Positions 5,938 to 7,809 of a stretch of DNA of 7,809 nucleotides are shown here, one piece after another. The notes under the pieces were generated by a model, which saw only the letters and a list, made by a program, of their open reading frames with translations, was not told the DNA's origin and ran no database searches. A program made the translations under genes and the position numbers. Within the stretch, counting starts at the first letter, position 1; every line of letters starts with the position of its first letter. Origin of the DNA: Fimenecus sp045543095 (lineage in GTDB: Bacteria > Bacillota > Clostridia > Oscillospirales > Acutalibacteraceae); the NCBI GenBank assembly GCA_045543095.1, contig JAZQMC010000016.1, positions 1 through 7,809 of the forward strand, in the 5' to 3' direction.

Positions 5938-6629
5938 AAATTCTATCACTTGATTCAACATCTGTAACCGCTTCAGTTGCAATTACAGAAAACGGCAAAA
6001 CTCTTGCAGAAAACTTTATAAATAACGGACTTACTCATAGTCAGACACTTATGCCTTTGGTTGAAAAAACATTAAAAGATGCTGATGTTTCAGTTAAAGA
6101 CATTGATTTATTTGCTGTAACCAATGGTCCCGGCTCATTCACGGGCGTGCGAATCGGTATTGCGTCAGTTAAAGGTATGGCAGATGCACTGAATAAACCT
6201 TGCTTTGCCGTTTCAACTCTTGAGGCTATTGCCGAGCCTTTGAAAAACGAAGATTGTATCGCTTGTGCTATTATGGATGCTCGTTGTAATCAAGTTTATA
6301 CCGCTATTTTTGATGGTGGCAAGCGTCTTTGCGAAGATAAAGCAGTATTAATCGACGAACTGGGTGAAGAATTAAAACAATACAATAAAAAAGTTGTGTT
6401 TATCGGCGATGGTGCAAAAATCTGTTGCGAAAAATTAAACGGCGTTTTAAAAAACATTGAAATCGCTGACGAAAGCATCCGTTATATTCACGCATCATCA
6501 ATAGGCAGACTTACTGAAGAAAAACTCATAAACGGCGAAAACACAACAAAATCAGCAAATCTTGTTCCTTTTTACTTGCGTTTACCACAGGCAGAAAGAG
6601 AACTGAATAATAAACTAAAAAAGAATTAA
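5934..6629 (+). CDS. tsaB: tRNA t6A biosynthesis protein TsaB
   Basis: TsaB (YeaZ) is an ASKHA-fold, inactive paralogue of TsaD that forms a heterodimer with TsaD and recruits TsaE for t6A synthesis in the cytoplasm. Its 231 residues match the bacterial family. Visible are the N-terminal LSLDSTS (4-10), THSQTLMP (34-41), the signature NGPGSFTGVRIG (64-75), MDAR (114-117) and the C-terminal PFYLRLPQAERE (212-223). A GGAGG ribosome binding site (5920-5924) lies inside the end of tsaE, and the 4-base ATGA overlap with tsaE points to coupled translation. In many clostridia rimI and tsaD follow tsaB; here the next gene is rpiB, so TsaD must be encoded elsewhere. Confidence 0.95.
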   Translation: MKILSLDSTSVTASVAITENGKTLAENFINNGLTHSQTLMPLVEKTLKDADVSVKDIDLFAVTNGPGSFTGVRIGIASVKGMADALNKPCFAVSTLEAIAEPLKNEDCIACAIMDARCNQVYTAIFDGGKRLCEDKAVLIDELGEELKQYNKKVVFIGDGAKICCEKLNGVLKNIEIADESIRYIHASSIGRLTEEKLINGENTTKSANLVPFYLRLPQAERELNNKLKKN

Positions 6630-6633
6630 ATTC

Positions 6634-6640
6634 AAAGGAG
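6634..6640 (+). promoter_or_regulatory. Ribosome binding site of rpiB
   Basis: AAAGGAG lies 7 bases before the rpiB ATG at 6648 and 4 bases after the tsaB stop. No promoter is apparent between tsaB and rpiB, so they are probably cotranscribed. Confidence 0.8.
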
Positions 6641-6647
6641 AATTATT

Positions 6648-7085
6648 ATGATAGCATTAGGTGCAGACCACGGCGGATTTGAATTAAAAGAGGCAATTAA
6701 AAAACATCTTGATGAGCAGGGTGTGGAGTATGTTGATTGCGGAACATATACAGCAGAGTCAATTGATTATGCTCCAATCGCAAAAGCAACCTGTGAAAAG
6801 GTGACAAGCGGTGAGTGTGATAAAGCAATTCTCTGTTGCGGAACAGGTATCGGCATTTCAATAGCAGCGAATAAAGTAAAGGGTATCCGTGCAGCTTGCT
6901 GTTCAGATTATTTCAGTGCAAAGTTAACTCGAATGCATAACGACGCAAACGCTCTTTGTATGGGCGGTCGCGTTGTGGGTGTTGGTCTTGCTCTTGAACT
7001 TGTTGATGTTTTCCTTAATACAGAATTTGAGGGTGGCAGACATCAGCGAAGAATTGACCAGATTATGGAGATAGAAAATTCATAA
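6648..7085 (+). CDS. rpiB: Ribose-5-phosphate isomerase B
   Basis: RpiB interconverts ribose 5-phosphate and ribulose 5-phosphate in the non-oxidative pentose phosphate pathway. The 145 residues match the LacAB/RpiB family. Visible are GADHGG (5-10; D7 and H8 at the substrate), SIDYAPIA (38-45), the catalytic-Cys loop LCCGTGIGISIAANK (62-76; C64 is the probable base, before GTG) and RMHNDANALCMGGR (95-108), where H97 corresponds to the ring-opening His of the family. The C-terminal GGRHQRRI (129-136) supplies arginines that may bind phosphate. RpiB can also act on allose 6-phosphate, and LacAB on galactose 6-phosphate, but a stand-alone 145-residue copy beside upp favours RpiB. It lies 18 bases after tsaB and 73 bases before upp. 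Confidence 0.95.
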   Translation: MIALGADHGGFELKEAIKKHLDEQGVEYVDCGTYTAESIDYAPIAKATCEKVTSGECDKAILCCGTGIGISIAANKVKGIRAACCSDYFSAKLTRMHNDANALCMGGRVVGVGLALELVDVFLNTEFEGGRHQRRIDQIMEIENS

Positions 7086-7090
7086 AAATC

Positions 7091-7119
7091 TTGCCAAACA
7101 GAAAATATAGGTATATAAT
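7091..7119 (+). promoter_or_regulatory. Sigma-A-type promoter of upp
   Basis: TTGCCA (7091-7096) and a perfect TATAAT (7114-7119) are exactly 17 bases apart. Transcription would begin near 7126, leaving a leader of about 33 bases. It gives upp a supply independent of readthrough from tsaE-tsaB-rpiB. Confidence 0.75.
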
Positions 7120-7158
7120 TATTTTTAAGAGAAATCCAAAAAATTGGGGGAAATAAAA

Positions 7159-7785
7159 ATGGCAGTAACAATTACAAATCATCCGCTTATTCAGCATAAA
7201 CTTACTCTTTTAAGAGATAAAAATACAGGCTCAAAAGAGTTCAGAGCACTTGTTTCAGAAATTGCAACTCTTATGTGTTATGAGGCAACTCGCGACCTCC
7301 CACTTGCAGAAGTAGAGGTTGAAACTCCTGTTGCTATGGCAAAAACAAAGGTCATTTCAGGTAAAACACTTGCTTTTGTTCCGATTTTAAGAGCAGGTAC
7401 AGGTATGCTCGACGGTGTTCTTTCACTCGTTCCGTCTGCAAAAGTTGGTCATATCGGTATGTATCGTGACCCTGAAACAGCACTTCCTGTTCCATATTAT
7501 TGTAAATTACCGTCAGATATTGAAGAACGTGAAGTAATCGTTCTTGACCCAATGCTTGCAACAGGCGGTTCAGCAATTGATGCTATCTCACAGATTAAGC
7601 AGTATAATCCAAAGTCAATCAAGTTTATGGGTATCATCGCTGCTCCCGAGGGAATGCAGGCTCTTGCAGATGCTCATCCTGATGTTGATATCTACTGTGC
7701 AGCACTTGATGAAAAACTCAATGAGCATAAATATATTGTTCCCGGTCTTGGTGATGCAGGTGACAGAATTTTCGGTACAAAATAA
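7159..7785 (+). CDS. upp: Uracil phosphoribosyltransferase
   Basis: Upp converts uracil + PRPP to UMP + pyrophosphate, the main pyrimidine salvage step, in the cytoplasm. From the ATG at 7159 the protein has 208 residues, the standard family length. Visible are NHPLIQHKLTLLRD (7-20), PILRAGTGMLDG (75-86), MYRDPET (101-107), the PRPP-binding loop LDPMLATGGSA (129-139) and the uracil-binding C-terminus YIVPGLGDAGDRIFG (192-206). An in-frame TTG at 7144 would add five residues, but its first bases are part of the GGGGGA ribosome binding site (7146-7151), 7 bases before the ATG, so it is rejected. RpiB upstream feeds the ribose 5-phosphate used to make PRPP; rpiB near upp is a common Firmicutes arrangement. 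No terminator is visible before the window ends. Confidence 0.97.
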   Translation: MAVTITNHPLIQHKLTLLRDKNTGSKEFRALVSEIATLMCYEATRDLPLAEVEVETPVAMAKTKVISGKTLAFVPILRAGTGMLDGVLSLVPSAKVGHIGMYRDPETALPVPYYCKLPSDIEEREVIVLDPMLATGGSAIDAISQIKQYNPKSIKFMGIIAAPEGMQALADAHPDVDIYCAALDEKLNEHKYIVPGLGDAGDRIFGTK

Positions 7786-7796
7786 TTTGTTTAACT

Positions 7797-7809
7797 GTAG
7801 GGCGGGGTC
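7797..7809. repeat. Left end of a GC-rich intergenic element, cut by the window edge
   Basis: The last 13 bases (GTAGGGCGGGGTC) are abruptly GC-rich after an AT-rich spacer. They look like the first arm of the GC-rich palindromic intergenic repeats seen in many gut clostridia, where the complementary arm (GACCCCGCC) follows within a few bases. It could instead be the first arm of the upp terminator. The second arm is outside the window, so this is a guess from composition and recall. Confidence 0.3.

Overview
The window reads as chromosomal housekeeping DNA from a low-GC, probably anaerobic Firmicute, most likely a gut clostridium of the Ruminococcaceae/Oscillospiraceae type. The reasons are the AT-rich intergenic regions, strong GGAGG-type ribosome binding sites, a pyruvate phosphate dikinase and a Clostridium symbiosum-like hexameric glutamate dehydrogenase, and a TsaE-TsaB / RpiB / Upp gene set. 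The taxonomic guess is inference; no marker in the window fixes it.

Layout. (1) Bases 1-926, minus strand: the N-terminal 308 codons of pyruvate phosphate dikinase (ppdK), which continues off the left edge. It has a good sigma-A-type promoter and a leader holding a near-palindrome. (2) Bases 927-1120: a divergent intergenic region with the ppdK promoter and, on the other side, a perfect 9-bp inverted repeat placed like an operator. (3) Bases 1121-3661, plus strand: an 846-residue family GH89 alpha-N-acetylglucosaminidase with an F5/8C-like N-terminal domain and no signal peptide. (4) Bases 3662-3793: two hairpins between convergent genes. (5) Bases 3794-5140, minus strand: glutamate dehydrogenase (gdhA), complete, with a promoter and several inverted repeats upstream. 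(6) Bases 5509-7785, plus strand: tsaE-tsaB-rpiB-upp. tsaE and tsaB overlap by 4 bases, rpiB follows after 18 bases, and upp has its own consensus-like promoter. (7) The last bases begin a GC-rich element cut by the window edge.

Functionally the genes fall into separate modules: phosphoenolpyruvate/pyruvate interconversion, breakdown of terminal alpha-linked GlcNAc in the cytoplasm, ammonia/glutamate exchange, tRNA t6A modification (TsaE, TsaB), and ribose-5-phosphate/PRPP-linked uracil salvage (RpiB, Upp).

I found no CRISPR array, transposase, phage gene, RNA gene or obvious new system. The points most worth a second look are the cytoplasmic GH89 enzyme with altered residues beside both catalytic glutamates, its operator-like repeat, the repeated GTTAAA-type half-sites upstream of gdhA, and the joining of t6A genes to rpiB-upp without tsaD.
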